NCBI GenBank assembly: GCA_003222395.1
Contig: QHWB01000078.1
Location: 1-59,122, forward strand
Source: Acidobacteriota bacterium
GTDB lineage: Bacteria > Acidobacteriota > Vicinamibacteria > Vicinamibacterales > CAVVIG01
DNA length: 59,122 nt
Direction of reading: 5' to 3'
In this document: one piece after another, positions 1 to 8,904 of the stretch
How the letters are laid out: every line of letters begins with the position of its first letter
Numbering within the stretch: the first letter of the stretch is position 1
Notes under the pieces: generated by a model
What the model saw: only the letters and a program-made list of their open reading frames with translations
Told to the model about the DNA's origin: nothing
Databases searched by the model: none
Position numbers and translations under genes: made by a program

Positions 1-153
1 TTCTTCACAGTCGCCACACAGCAGGGACGCCGTCGCCTGCTCGGAGCTGAGGAGCGACACCTCCTCGTTGATGAGAACCGGGTGTGGATTCGAACGGGAC
101 TCATCCCGTGCGAGCTTATAAAAGGCCGCCGGCATGAAATGACTATCGCGTAG
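1..153 (+). CDS. C-terminal end of an unrecognised protein (5' truncated by window edge)
   Basis: Frame 1 is open from the first base to a TAG at 151-153, giving 50 residues. The piece is basic, contains a GRRRLLGAEERHLL stretch and ends in RRHEMTIA. No family is recognisable. It could equally be a chance open frame, but it is open to the edge and stops 250 bases before the next gene, which suits a real gene tail. The 154-404 gap that follows holds no gene I can support. Confidence 0.35.
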   Translation, partial: FFTVATQQGRRRLLGAEERHLLVDENRVWIRTGLIPCELIKGRRHEMTIA

Positions 154-404
154 TTGTACGTCTTGCGTGGGCGGCGCCGCCACACCACGCCCGGCGAGGT
201 GCGTCAGGACCGGACGGTGCGGCAGTTCGGCTCGGGATGCCACGATCAACGCTCGAATCGAAGATTCGTGCGCTGGAAATGGACAAGCACCGTTTCAAGA
301 AAGGCATCGAATCGTAATCATCTCGAGATTGTGAATGTCACGAGGGAACCGGTCGGACGCCGGCGTGTGCTATCATGTATACGTCATCGCACAAGCCATC
401 ACAA

Positions 405-665
405 ATGACGACGACACTCTCGGTTCGAATCGACATCGATACGAAGAAACGTCTCGAGGTACTCGCCAAACGCTCACGTCGCTCGAAATCGTTTCTTGCG
501 GCCGAGGCGATTGCCGCCTTCGTTGAGGCCGAGAGCTGGCAGCTGGATGAAATTCAGACCGGCATCAAAGAGCTCGACGAGGGCCGGGGTGTTCCACACA
601 AGGACGTGGCGAACTGGCTCCGCTCGTGGGGTCGCAAGCGTGAACGGAAGGCGCCTCGCGTGTGA
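405..665 (+). CDS. Ribbon-helix-helix (CopG/ParD-like) antitoxin
   Basis: The 86-residue protein starts MTTTLSVRIDIDTKKRL, the classic ribbon-helix-helix beta strand with alternating hydrophobic residues, followed by the helix-turn-helix part of the fold. The C-terminal half (LDEIQTGIKELDEGRGVPH) matches the toxin-binding tail of ParD/RelB-type antitoxins. An in-frame ATG 30 bases upstream would add ten residues before the strand; I chose 405 because RHH proteins normally begin at the strand. The stop overlaps the GTG start of the toxin (GTGA), so the two are translationally coupled. Family knowledge predicts it neutralises the toxin and represses its own promoter. I saw no clean operator. 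Confidence 0.85.
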   Translation: MTTTLSVRIDIDTKKRLEVLAKRSRRSKSFLAAEAIAAFVEAESWQLDEIQTGIKELDEGRGVPHKDVANWLRSWGRKRERKAPRV

Positions 666-946
666 CCATCGTCTGGTCGCCGCGAGCCATCGACCACCTG
701 ACTCACCTCCGCTCGTATATCGCGAACGACAATCCGAACGCCGCCAATCGAGTCGCTGGCACTTTGCTCGCCGCTGTTGAGCGCCTTGCTGAACTGCCCA
801 ATCTCGGTCGTCCCGGCCGCGTCGCCGGCACTCGGGAACTCGTCGTGCCGGACACGCGGTACGTGATCCCCTACAGAGTGCGAGGTGATCGTCTGGAGGT
901 CATCGCCGTCTTTCACGGTCGCCAGAAATGGCCGAAGCGTCTGTGA
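662..946 (+). CDS. ParE/RelE-family toxin
   Basis: The 94-residue protein has the ParE/RelE layout: VWSPRAIDHLTHLRSYIA (N-terminal helix hairpin), then LPNLGRPGRV and TRELVV, and a C-terminal strand VIAVFHGRQKWP typical of this toxin fold. Its GTG start overlaps the antitoxin stop. ParE members inhibit gyrase and RelE members cleave ribosome-bound mRNA; the sequence does not tell which applies. The pair lies just outside the tRNA-Pro fragment at 1078, so it may belong to the chromosome or to a neighbouring element. Length and motifs are complete. Confidence 0.88.
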   Translation: MTIVWSPRAIDHLTHLRSYIANDNPNAANRVAGTLLAAVERLAELPNLGRPGRVAGTRELVVPDTRYVIPYRVRGDRLEVIAVFHGRQKWPKRL

Positions 947-1616
947 AGGACTGACGCCCGCCGGGAGTTCCGGAGCCCGCGAATCAGGACTGCAGCGCAC
1001 CCAAGACTGCTGGATTCAGGAAATCGACGGATGGCGTCTGGGGTGGAACCCCGGTGGAACCCCGGACCCTTGAAAAGTGGTCGGGGCGGCCGGATTCGAA
1101 CCGGCGACCCCCTGCGCCCAAGAGCCACGTCCTGCGATTGTCCGCAACTTTCCGCAAGTCCGAACCTCCAAGTGATTGACTTGCCGATGGATTTGGCGCT
1201 GTGACCCCCTGTTTTGGAGGTTTCTGACCGTAAGCGTCCTAGCGTAGGCTGATGGGGTGCCGGCCCGGTTGCGGCGCCGGGCACCTCGGGGCGTGGAACC
1301 GAGCGGCCCGGCACCGCTTGGGCGCCAAGGCTAGGCTCGAACCCGCGAGTCGAGATTTTTGATGTGGGTAAACGCGACGCAAGGTTTCGCCGGCGGATTG
1401 TCTTCTTGTCGGCGCGCGCGGCGTCAGCAGCTCAATGACGTCAAGGTGCTGCCGCTTGAAGAATTTTTCCAGGATCGCCCCGATAGGCGAGAGACTTTCC
1501 AGCCGACGCCACGATGGACTCTCGAGCTATGAGCTCCTGTTAGCTCAAATCCGCGCGGCCGAGACGGCCAGCGTCAGAGGCCGTACGCGCCTCTTCGCAG
1601 CCTGTGGGCGATTTCA
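947..1616. other. Gene-poor stretch carrying the left tRNA-Pro fragment
   Basis: This 670-base stretch holds the 3' tRNA-Pro fragment at 1078-1122 and otherwise only GC-rich sequence with short open frames that show no protein-like composition. Just left of the fragment there is a doubled GGTGGAACCCC. No promoter or terminator could be identified with confidence. Confidence 0.6.
1078..1122 (-). repeat. 3' fragment of tRNA-Pro (att-like site, left copy)
   Basis: On the minus strand this reads as the 3' part of a tRNA. It has an anticodon loop CTTGGGC (anticodon TGG, proline), a T arm with loop TTCGAAT and paired GCCGG/CCGGC stems, the acceptor 3' strand CGCCCCG, discriminator A and encoded CCA. 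The sequence to the right cannot form the 5' anticodon strand, D arm or acceptor, so it is a fragment. A near-identical copy lies at 7228-7272 and both are preceded by GAAAAGTGG. Such duplicated tRNA 3' ends mark integration sites of tyrosine-recombinase elements. Confidence 0.8.
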
Positions 1617-4469
1617 TTAACCGCCTTGCCGGACGAATTTCAGAGGCTCGGCCCGTGTTGCCGACTGGCGACGCCGAGCGAGCACCCTCAGGATCGCGTC
1701 GAGCACGGCGTCCAATTCCTTGCCCACATCCTCGGCAAGAAAGCGCAGCACGAAATAGCCGTTCTCTTGCAGCAACTGGTCCTTCCGCCTATCGCGACGA
1801 TACGCGATCGGATCCGCGAGGTGCTGTCCGCCATCGAGTTCGATGGCTACACGCGCGTGGGCGCACAGCAGATCGACTTCAAGAGTTCCGAAGCCGTCGA
1901 ACGGGATCGGCAGCGGCACGTTGAGACGGAAGCGTCCGTTGGTCTCCGCCAGCGTGTCCAGTCTGCGGTAGAGAAACGCCTCCGTTGCACTTCTTGCCCG
2001 CGCTGCACCCTCGGCGTCTTCTGGCATTGCACGCGCGGCATGCACGAACAGGCTCGCCAGCGGCGTATCGACGCCGTCCCGAATGAGCCTTCGCACGCTA
2101 CCGGAGTAATCGCGCTTCCAGACCGGATCGGACGGAAGAACGACATCAGCGGGCCACCCTGGAATTGCACTCGCCGGAAGAAGGATCGTGTACCCAATCG
2201 CCTCATACCCGCGACATCGTCGGTCAAACATTCGCGCCAGCATCGGCACGTTGAGATCGGCGTAATCGTAGATGCGCACCTGGCGCTTCCCGTCATACAG
2301 ACGATGTAGCCGGCCAGCATACTGGGCGACCGTTCCTCGCCATGAGACCGGCAGCGTCAGAAACAAGGTGTCCAAACGTGGATCGTCGAACCCCTCGCCC
2401 ACGTACTTTCCAGTCGCGACGATGATTCGGCCTTCCTCGCGCGGGATGGCCGCGAGACGCTCATTGACCGCCTGCCGCTGCTTCTTGCCCATGCCGGCGC
2501 GCAAGACGACGACGTGATGGACGCGCGACGCCAGCTCGCGCTCGAAGCAATCGAGGTGCTCATTTCGTTCTGTCAGGATCAAAGGTGAGCGTCCGTTGCG
2601 AACGGAGTCGAGAACGTCCTCGCAGATTCGTCGGGTTCGAGCCTCGTCGTCGACCAACTCTTGATAGAGCGTCTGAAATTCGACACGCTTGTCCGGATCG
2701 GGGTCCCTCGTTGGCTGAAAGGATGTCGGCTGAACCAGCACGAAGTGCTCGAACGGCCGGGACGCCGCTTGAGCGCGGGCACTTACCTGATGCCGAACTG
2801 GGCCGCATTGCATGAAGATGATCGGATGGTGACCGTCCTTGCGTGCGACGGTTGCCGACAAGCCAACGACAAATCGGGCCTTGGCCTGGTGTATCACCTG
2901 CTCGAAACTGTGCGCCGACAGGTGATGGCACTCGTCGACGATGACATGGCCGTAGTCGGCGACGCGGTCGTCGACCACGCCCCTTCGGACGAGACTCTGA
3001 ATAATGCCGACGTCGATCTTTCCAGTCGGTCGATTTCGCCCGCCGCCGATTCGACCAATTGATTTCGCGGCTGTATCGAGGAACGTCGATAGCCGCTCAA
3101 CCCACTGATCGAGCAGCTGGCGCCGATGAACGAGCACAAGCGTGTTCACCCCGCGTTGAGCAATGAGCCACGCAGCGACGACGGTCTTTCCAAACGCAGT
3201 AGTAGCCGCCAGGACTCCGGTCTCGTGGCGCAGCATGGCGTCCGCTGCGGCCTTCTGCTCGTTCCGGAGCTCTCCTTGGAACTTCACCTCCAACCGATTG
3301 CCGTCGTGTCGTTCGTCACGAATGGCCACGTGAACAGCGACGTCGCTGAGCGTCTTGCGAACGTCATCGAGGCAGCCGCGTGGTAGCCCGATATGACGCG
3401 GGAGATCCTCGGCGCACGCGACGACGCGTGGCTTGTTGTACGTCGAAAGCCGCATCGCTTGCGCTTTGTAGAACTCAGGGTTCTGAAAAGCCGCCAGCCT
3501 CAACAAGCGATTCCGAAGCCCAGGATGCAAGCCTTCTTTGGCAATGTAGATCTGATTGCCCAAGACAAGTTCCAACGTCGGCGGCAATTCGCCGACGATT
3601 GGCGATTCCCTCCGATGACGCGACGGAGACGCCGTCCACGGCTCCGTGTCTCCGTCATCCTGTGGTGGCAACCGCACGCCGAGAATGCGGCCTCGTCGTT
3701 CAGCGTCTTCGACGATCTGTTCAATCTGTGGCCTCCCGATCTTGCGAACACCCGCGAGAAATGCCCACTGGTCGGGCCACGGAACAAAGCCGCCATCAAG
3801 AAAAACCGTGTTGTCCTGTTTGCGTGCAGCCCTCTGGAGCGGCAGAGCAATCAGGTTTCCAAATCCTCCTTGCGGCATGGTGTCTTGGTTAGGAAACAAC
3901 CGGTCATACGAATCGAGGCCAATGTCCGGACGCCCTTCCATCGTCTCAGTGAGAACGTGCGATCCCAGTCGTCGGGCAAGTGTGGCCGGAATGGCCTCTT
4001 CGAAGAAGAACCAGACATGCGCGCCTCGCCCGGAGCGTGATCGTTCGACCGCGGCTGGGAGATTGAGGTGCCAACAAGCTTCAAGGAACGCTGCGGCATC
4101 TTCTCGCCAGCCGGCCTTGTCGAAATCGACGGCTAAGAAGAAGCAGGTCTCGTCCTGCAGCAAGGGGTAGACGCCGGCGACGAAGGGCTGGCCCTCGGCG
4201 TCGTGACCTGACAAGTGCCAACGTATGACGTCGTCGGTGACCGGAAGGAACCGACGATTGGGACACTCAGCGCATTTGATGCGCGGCTTCTCGCACACGC
4301 CACGCACCCACTCGTTGGCGCAGGCGGGTGCGTAGCCTGCCTTGCCAGTCTTGCGGCTCTCGAATCGCCGCGGGTACACATCGTCGCGGCCTCGAAAGAG
4401 CGACCGGAACAGGGCGATCTTCGCTTCCGACGACGATCTCTGATCGACAGACCCCGAGATCAGGTCCAT
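1617..4469 (-). CDS. TOTE-type primase-helicase-nuclease conflict protein
   Basis: The 950-residue protein has three parts. Residues about 45-230 match an archaeo-eukaryotic primase of the TOTE type: cysteines at 50, 59, 66 and 69 (zinc-binding candidates), the DFD metal motif at 115-117 and SGRGAHVW at 146-153. Residues about 395-760 form an SF2 helicase with Walker A-like TTAFGKT (423-429), DECHH from 512, SAT, and QYAGRLHR as motif VI. Residues about 860-930 carry a DUF559/Vsr-like PD-(D/E)xK nuclease (EVD at 864-866, IELDGGQH from 876). TOTE proteins are known as predicted conflict modules of mobile elements; their target is not established. The gene is 84 bases downstream of the 544-residue gene on the same strand. 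No obvious catalytic residue is missing. Confidence 0.88.
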   Translation of the reverse strand: MDLISGSVDQRSSSEAKIALFRSLFRGRDDVYPRRFESRKTGKAGYAPACANEWVRGVCEKPRIKCAECPNRRFLPVTDDVIRWHLSGHDAEGQPFVAGVYPLLQDETCFFLAVDFDKAGWREDAAAFLEACWHLNLPAAVERSRSGRGAHVWFFFEEAIPATLARRLGSHVLTETMEGRPDIGLDSYDRLFPNQDTMPQGGFGNLIALPLQRAARKQDNTVFLDGGFVPWPDQWAFLAGVRKIGRPQIEQIVEDAERRGRILGVRLPPQDDGDTEPWTASPSRHRRESPIVGELPPTLELVLGNQIYIAKEGLHPGLRNRLLRLAAFQNPEFYKAQAMRLSTYNKPRVVACAEDLPRHIGLPRGCLDDVRKTLSDVAVHVAIRDERHDGNRLEVKFQGELRNEQKAAADAMLRHETGVLAATTAFGKTVVAAWLIAQRGVNTLVLVHRRQLLDQWVERLSTFLDTAAKSIGRIGGGRNRPTGKIDVGIIQSLVRRGVVDDRVADYGHVIVDECHHLSAHSFEQVIHQAKARFVVGLSATVARKDGHHPIIFMQCGPVRHQVSARAQAASRPFEHFVLVQPTSFQPTRDPDPDKRVEFQTLYQELVDDEARTRRICEDVLDSVRNGRSPLILTERNEHLDCFERELASRVHHVVVLRAGMGKKQRQAVNERLAAIPREEGRIIVATGKYVGEGFDDPRLDTLFLTLPVSWRGTVAQYAGRLHRLYDGKRQVRIYDYADLNVPMLARMFDRRCRGYEAIGYTILLPASAIPGWPADVVLPSDPVWKRDYSGSVRRLIRDGVDTPLASLFVHAARAMPEDAEGAARARSATEAFLYRRLDTLAETNGRFRLNVPLPIPFDGFGTLEVDLLCAHARVAIELDGGQHLADPIAYRRDRRKDQLLQENGYFVLRFLAEDVGKELDAVLDAILRVLARRRQSATRAEPLKFVRQGG

Positions 4470-4553
4470 GACGTTGATTTGGTTTGCTCAGCGCGGCGAA
4501 ACGCCGCGTGGTTTTTCAGTTTGCACACGCGCGTGCGTGGGCGGCAGTATCAC

Positions 4554-6188
4554 TCAGTCGCGTACGTCCGGACTCTCCATCGCACGCCTGAGTTCCTCTC
4601 TGAAGGCGTGACGACGCGAGTATGTCTGTCGTAGCCCCATCATCCATGCGGAAAGGTCCTCGCCGCCGGCCGCCGGCGCCAGTGCAACGCATGAGGCCAC
4701 GAGCATCGCGGCGTGACCGTACTGCCGGCGTCGGGAGCGGTTCAGAATCTCTTCAACCCGCCTCTCGGCGGCGGCGCACATGGAGTCGACCATCGATCTT
4801 AGATCCTCTTCGACGAAGGTGATCGTCGAAGATACGCCCTGAATCAGCGTCGCGATCGAGGGCGTACGCAACCTGGGCCGGCGCTCGACGTCATCAGAGG
4901 AGAGAACCTCCAGCGGATCGCGACATGTCGAATCGAGGCTTGCGAGGAGCGCGTCCGGCACCCTCTTCGATGTTCTGCGTGCCAGCAGGAGAGCGAACGA
5001 CGGAAACAGTACGTGACCCGGATGCTCATCGCTCGACCAGCCGAGACCGGGGGCTTGCGATAGTAGGTCGGCTGCGGCGCTGATATCGCGGGCTAGAAGA
5101 CGAAGCAGGCCAAGCTGCCGTCCCGCCGTCTTGGGGCAGCGCGACACAATCTTCCTCGCCTTCGCCCGAAGGTCGGTTGGGCTGCCATCCTCGCTGACCA
5201 GCCATCGCAGTAGTCGCGGCAATGTCGGAGCGGCATGCCATGCCACCGCCAGCCGGTCGGCAACATCGGACCGCTTCAGTTGTTGCGCGGCCAAAGCCGC
5301 GCCATCCAGAAGTTCACCACGCCAATGCGACTTGCCCACGAGCACCGCGGAGGCGTCGTACGCGTGAAGGGCCCCGGCCCAATCGCCTCGATCCACCAAT
5401 GCCTCACACCACGCGAGGCACGCCTGTGGCCGCTTCGTCTTCCGCGCGAGTCGCTCAAGCCCACTCACACCCTTCAACCACAATACGGTCTCACGGAGCC
5501 ACCGTTCGTGGTCGCTCTCCCATTCATCCTTCGAGGGCCGGCGACGCGCGAGATGTTTCAGCCATCGCGGCAGGAACGCACCAAGATCCGGCAGCGCCCC
5601 TGCAGAGACGCCCTCCATCTCGCCGATCGGGTTCAGCACGGTGCCGATGGGTTTGACATTCTCAATCGCCTTGAACACGGCACCGGCTCGGTCAGGCAGA
5701 GGCGTGGTCGTGTACACACTCGTCAGGTACCGCGCCACGCACGTGTGGACGTCGACGCTCAGAACATCGTCAACCAGCTCGTGCTGACCGAGATCGATGT
5801 CCACGGTGGAGATGGGAATCAGGAGTGCCTCGAATACGGCTCGAGCGCTTGCGTGATCGCCAGCGAGAAAAGCCTTAGAGGCCAATCGCAAATACTCTCT
5901 TACATCGTCCGGATCGGCGTGCCCCACCTGTTGAGCGGCGTCCGCGAACGACCTTGCATCGTTAACGACTCGCGGCGACGGACGATTCGGCTTCCAGCCG
6001 ACGTCGCCCCTGACGGCGCGAGTCATCAACGAGTCGATAACGCGGCCTCGTTGCTCGTCCTTGAGTTCGTCCAACACGGCACGAACGAACGAGCGCAACT
6101 CGGGAGCCGTCATCGCCTCGAGCGCCCTCCCGAGATCCGTGTCAGTCGTTCGAGCAGCGGGCAAACCAGAGCGCCGACGGACCATCAT
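4554..6188 (-). CDS. Uncharacterised helical-repeat protein upstream of the TOTE gene
   Basis: The 544-residue protein is alpha-helical and repeat-like, with no signal peptide or membrane segment. Its last 60 residues (HAAMLVASCVALAP, then WMMGLRQTYSRRHAFREEL) resemble the C-terminal helical region of SWIM zinc-finger proteins, but no SWIM zinc motif is present in this frame. That resemblance is from memory and is weak. It lies 84 bases upstream of the TOTE gene on the same strand, so the two are probably co-transcribed with this gene first. A role as accessory or regulatory subunit of the TOTE protein is inference. Internal ATGs near 6113 offer a shorter start. Confidence 0.75.
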   Translation of the reverse strand: MMVRRRSGLPAARTTDTDLGRALEAMTAPELRSFVRAVLDELKDEQRGRVIDSLMTRAVRGDVGWKPNRPSPRVVNDARSFADAAQQVGHADPDDVREYLRLASKAFLAGDHASARAVFEALLIPISTVDIDLGQHELVDDVLSVDVHTCVARYLTSVYTTTPLPDRAGAVFKAIENVKPIGTVLNPIGEMEGVSAGALPDLGAFLPRWLKHLARRRPSKDEWESDHERWLRETVLWLKGVSGLERLARKTKRPQACLAWCEALVDRGDWAGALHAYDASAVLVGKSHWRGELLDGAALAAQQLKRSDVADRLAVAWHAAPTLPRLLRWLVSEDGSPTDLRAKARKIVSRCPKTAGRQLGLLRLLARDISAAADLLSQAPGLGWSSDEHPGHVLFPSFALLLARRTSKRVPDALLASLDSTCRDPLEVLSSDDVERRPRLRTPSIATLIQGVSSTITFVEEDLRSMVDSMCAAAERRVEEILNRSRRRQYGHAAMLVASCVALAPAAGGEDLSAWMMGLRQTYSRRHAFREELRRAMESPDVRD

Positions 6189-6359
6189 TCGGTTCCTTGC
6201 GGCGCGTCCAGCGGTCGCGCCAGTTGCACCCTGTGCTGGGAATCAGGTCGTGGTTGGCGTCCGGCCAGGATCTGGCGTCCTCAATCCAAGTCCGGCGAAT
6301 GCCGAGGGCAGCGCAGCTGGTGTTGCTCGACTTCACTCTGCGGCAGAAGGTGCGCCTCG

Positions 6360-6842
6360 CTATGGCTTCGGCCACCGGTCGAAGACCGTGTGCAAGAGCG
6401 TCTCGTCCAGATAGAAGCTGGTCGCCTTGAGCCGTTCCAATAGGTCCGGCACGTTCACTAGGCCTTGCTCGGCGCCTACCCTGAGCACGCCGAGCGTGCC
6501 GGTCACTCGGAGATGTCGACGCTTCGCCTCAGCACGGCCCGCGGCTTCATCGATCAAGAGCAGATCGGCATGCATCGTCTCGGCGAGCGCGATCGCCGCT
6601 CGCTCGCCCAGATCCAGATCGTCCCTAATCATCGAGACCGCGTCAGACGGCACAGGACGCACATCGACCCAGGTTGGCGGCTTCGTGATCCAATCTCGCA
6701 CGACGGCTGGCGCGGCAGCGGCGGAGAGTTCACCGGCGACAGGCTCCGGCACAAGGACTTGGCCGTAGAACCGCCGGAGAAGTTCGATGTGTTCGAGCAG
6801 GATTAGATAGTGCAGCGGCCCGCTGTCGGCCACGACGATCAT
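6360..6842 (-). CDS. PIN-like toxin (DUF3368 family)
   Basis: The 160-residue protein begins MIVVADSGPLHYL, the first acidic strand of the PIN nuclease fold. It continues with DLDLGERAAIALA (the conserved glutamate region) and ADLLLIDEAAGRAEAKRR (the second acidic patch), which together are typical of DUF3368 proteins. PIN toxins cut RNA; the specific target is unknown. Its ATG overlaps the antitoxin stop (ATGA), so the pair is coupled. It sits between the tRNA-Pro fragments and so belongs to the same cargo block as the TOTE gene, where it may help stabilise the element. Confidence 0.87.
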   Translation of the reverse strand: MIVVADSGPLHYLILLEHIELLRRFYGQVLVPEPVAGELSAAAAPAVVRDWITKPPTWVDVRPVPSDAVSMIRDDLDLGERAAIALAETMHADLLLIDEAAGRAEAKRRHLRVTGTLGVLRVGAEQGLVNVPDLLERLKATSFYLDETLLHTVFDRWPKP

Positions 6843-7123
6843 CGGCTGGGCAGAATTCCGAGCTCTCGTTGCGCTTTCAAATCGTCCTCGAGGTCTGCGA
6901 CCGTGTACTGCAGCGGCACGTTGTGCTGCTTGAGCAGCGCGTGCACCTGGAACCGCGATTCTAGCCCCAGCAATCGGCGGATCTGAGATTCTGTCAAAGC
7001 GCCGCTGCGATAGGCCTCAACCGCGATGGCTTCGAGCGAACGACGCGGCACGTCGTCCCACTGCTCTTCAAGGGCTGCAGATATGTCGTCGGGCAATTGA
7101 ATCGTGACCCGCATGATGTCCAT
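6839..7123 (-). CDS. UPF0175-family antitoxin
   Basis: The protein has about 95 residues and starts MDIMRVTIQLPDDI. It contains SLEAIAVEAYRSGALTESQIRRLLGL, split over a conserved helix pair, and the C-terminal HNVPLQYTVADLEDDL tail, the pattern of UPF0175 antitoxins that pair with DUF3368 PIN toxins. The start at 7123 (or the second ATG at 7114) fits the usual N-terminus; the longer open frame upstream runs into the tRNA fragment and is not coding. Overlap with the toxin supports a two-gene operon. Confidence 0.87.
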   Translation of the reverse strand: MDIMRVTIQLPDDISAALEEQWDDVPRRSLEAIAVEAYRSGALTESQIRRLLGLESRFQVHALLKQHNVPLQYTVADLEDDLKAQRELGILPSR

Positions 7124-7227
7124 TGTACCGCCGAACTTCGGCAGTGGTGCAGAAGTGCAGGCGACGCAGGATGGTGCCCGGCGTCGTGCCGAGGGTGTTA
7201 CCCCGCTGTTACCCCAAGCTCGAAAAG

Positions 7228-7272
7228 TGGTCGGGGCGACTGGATTCGAACCAGCGACCCCCTGCGCCCAAG
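7228..7272 (-). repeat. 3' fragment of tRNA-Pro (att-like site beside the integrase)
   Basis: This is the same tRNA-Pro 3' fragment as at 1078-1122, with only three differences, all in the T arm (stem GCTGG/CCAGT instead of GCCGG/CCGGC). It includes the TGG anticodon loop and the encoded CCA. It lies about 150 bases before the integrase start, the usual position of an attL next to int. With a minus-strand tRNA, the element carried by this junction should extend to the right. Confidence 0.8.
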
Positions 7273-7423
7273 GAAAGTGCACGTGGAACCGCCTGATTTC
7301 GGATGCACACCGCTGAAACACGTCATCTCCCTCTGAATGTTGGCTTTACAGGCACAAATGCCTCGCCACGCGTTTGCAGCAAACCCCGTTGCATTACGCA
7401 TCAAGTGTGCCTATAGTGTGCCT

Positions 7424-8770
7424 GTGCCGAGAGTGACCCACAGTCCTTTGTCCGATCCACAGGTGCGCAGACTTCAGCCCAGGTCGACGCCGATGGAAGT
7501 GCGTGATGGCCACGCGCGCGGGCTCATTCTGCAGGTGCTGCCGAGCGGTCGAAAGCTGTGGACGATGCGGTACCGGCATCGGGGCTCGCAGCGGCGGCTC
7601 GTGCTCGGCGAGTATCCAACGCTCTCTCTCGCCAAGGCGCGTGACGCGTGCGAGGACGCGCGAGCGGAAATTCGGAACGGCGGCGATCCCGCAGGCGAAC
7701 GACAGGCCGCTCGAGAGGTGCCAACCGATACCGTCGCCGCGCTTGTTAAGGAATACGTGGCGAAGCACGTGCGCATCAAGATGCGGGGCGCAACCGAGGA
7801 AGAGCGCGTGCTCAACGTAGACGTGCTCCCGTCCTGGAAGGACCGTTCGGTGCGCGAACTCACACGGCGCGATGTCCGCGCGCTGGTTGCGCCTATTGTC
7901 GATCGCGGCAGCCCAATCATGGCGAACCGGGTACTGGCCGTCGTCCGCCGCATGCTCAACTACGGCGTCCGCAACGACTGGCTCGACGCGAACCCTGCAT
8001 CACTGATTGATAAGCCAGGGCAGGAGGTCTCGCGCGAGCGCGTTCTCACGGACGACGAGATTCGGCGCCTGTGGCGGTTGTTATCCAGGCAGCCCACCAC
8101 TGCGGAGCGCGCGGCGCCAGGCCGAAAACGTTCGAAAGGAACTGCTGACGACCCGATTTGTCCAGTGGCCTCGCCGCTCGCCGCAGCGTTGAAGATTCAA
8201 TTTCTTACGGCTCAGCGTGGCGGTGAAGTTCTCAAGATGCGTTGGCGGGACCTGGATCTTGATGCCGGCTGGTGGACCATTCCTGGTGAGTACGCTAAGA
8301 ACGGCCGGGCACATCGCGTTCCACTAGTGCCGGAGGCGATCGCCATCATCAAGGCTCAGAAGAAGGGGAACCAGGAACAGGAGAAAGAGACCGACGAGCA
8401 CTCAATCGACCACAAGAAGAACGACTGCGTCTTCGTCGGAATCGGCGGTTCCGTCCGGGACCGCGCGAAGAAGGCGCCCTCTCGAATCGCACGCGTGCTG
8501 AAGATCGAATTCCGTGGACACGATCTTCGCCGCACCGCCGCGACCAAGATGGCCGAGACCGGCGTCCCTCGCCACCACATTTCCGCAGTGTTGAACCACG
8601 TTGAACACGGCGCACGCGTCACTCGAGTGTACGACCGATACAGCTACGACGCAGAAAAGCGCATCGCGCTTGAAACGTGGGCGCGAAGATTACAGGCGAT
8701 CATCGATCAGCAGCAGCCTGGAAAGCTCCTGCCCTTTGGTGCTTCTGCCATAATGCCTGAGCGAGCGTGA
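7424..8770 (+). CDS. int: P4-type tyrosine recombinase (integrase)
   Basis: This is a site-specific tyrosine recombinase for integration and excision. The N-terminal part (VTHSPLSDPQVRRLQP, LGEYPTLSLAKAR) is the DUF4102-type arm-binding domain, followed by a SAM-like core-binding domain. The catalytic domain shows TAQRGGEVLKMRW (first arginine), GHDLRRTAAT (H-x-x-R), a histidine in NHVEHG and VYDRYSY with the tyrosine. I chose a GTG at 7424 (7418 is an alternative) because the family begins near this point; an upstream ATG at 7337 would add about 29 atypical residues. The insert between the catalytic arginine and H-x-x-R is rich in K/E (EQEKETDEHSIDHKK). It lies beside the tRNA-Pro fragment, its probable target. 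Confidence 0.93.
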   Translation: MPRVTHSPLSDPQVRRLQPRSTPMEVRDGHARGLILQVLPSGRKLWTMRYRHRGSQRRLVLGEYPTLSLAKARDACEDARAEIRNGGDPAGERQAAREVPTDTVAALVKEYVAKHVRIKMRGATEEERVLNVDVLPSWKDRSVRELTRRDVRALVAPIVDRGSPIMANRVLAVVRRMLNYGVRNDWLDANPASLIDKPGQEVSRERVLTDDEIRRLWRLLSRQPTTAERAAPGRKRSKGTADDPICPVASPLAAALKIQFLTAQRGGEVLKMRWRDLDLDAGWWTIPGEYAKNGRAHRVPLVPEAIAIIKAQKKGNQEQEKETDEHSIDHKKNDCVFVGIGGSVRDRAKKAPSRIARVLKIEFRGHDLRRTAATKMAETGVPRHHISAVLNHVEHGARVTRVYDRYSYDAEKRIALETWARRLQAIIDQQQPGKLLPFGASAIMPERA

Positions 8771-8904
8771 CACGCAAAGCGTTGGGCGCGGCGGCGATCG
8801 TTGACCGCAAGACGCGGAAAGTGTTCCAATTGCGGGTTAACGCAGCGATCGGAACCCATAAAGGTTTACGGCGTTTAGAATCTGATCGGATCATGGGCGA
8901 ACGG

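Noticed and set aside
1078-1160. Intact tRNA-Pro gene at the left fragment
   Set aside because: The 5' half cannot be built: the flanking sequence lacks the pairing anticodon strand, D arm and acceptor strand.
6142-6375. A 77-residue minus-strand open frame between the PIN toxin and the 544-residue gene
   Set aside because: It overlaps both neighbours, has no ribosome binding site and no known motif; a short stretch looks protein-like but not enough to call.
5235-6443. A 402-residue plus-strand open frame opposite the 544-residue gene
   Set aside because: Low hydrophobic patterning and many R/H/P residues; the minus-strand frame is the protein-like one.
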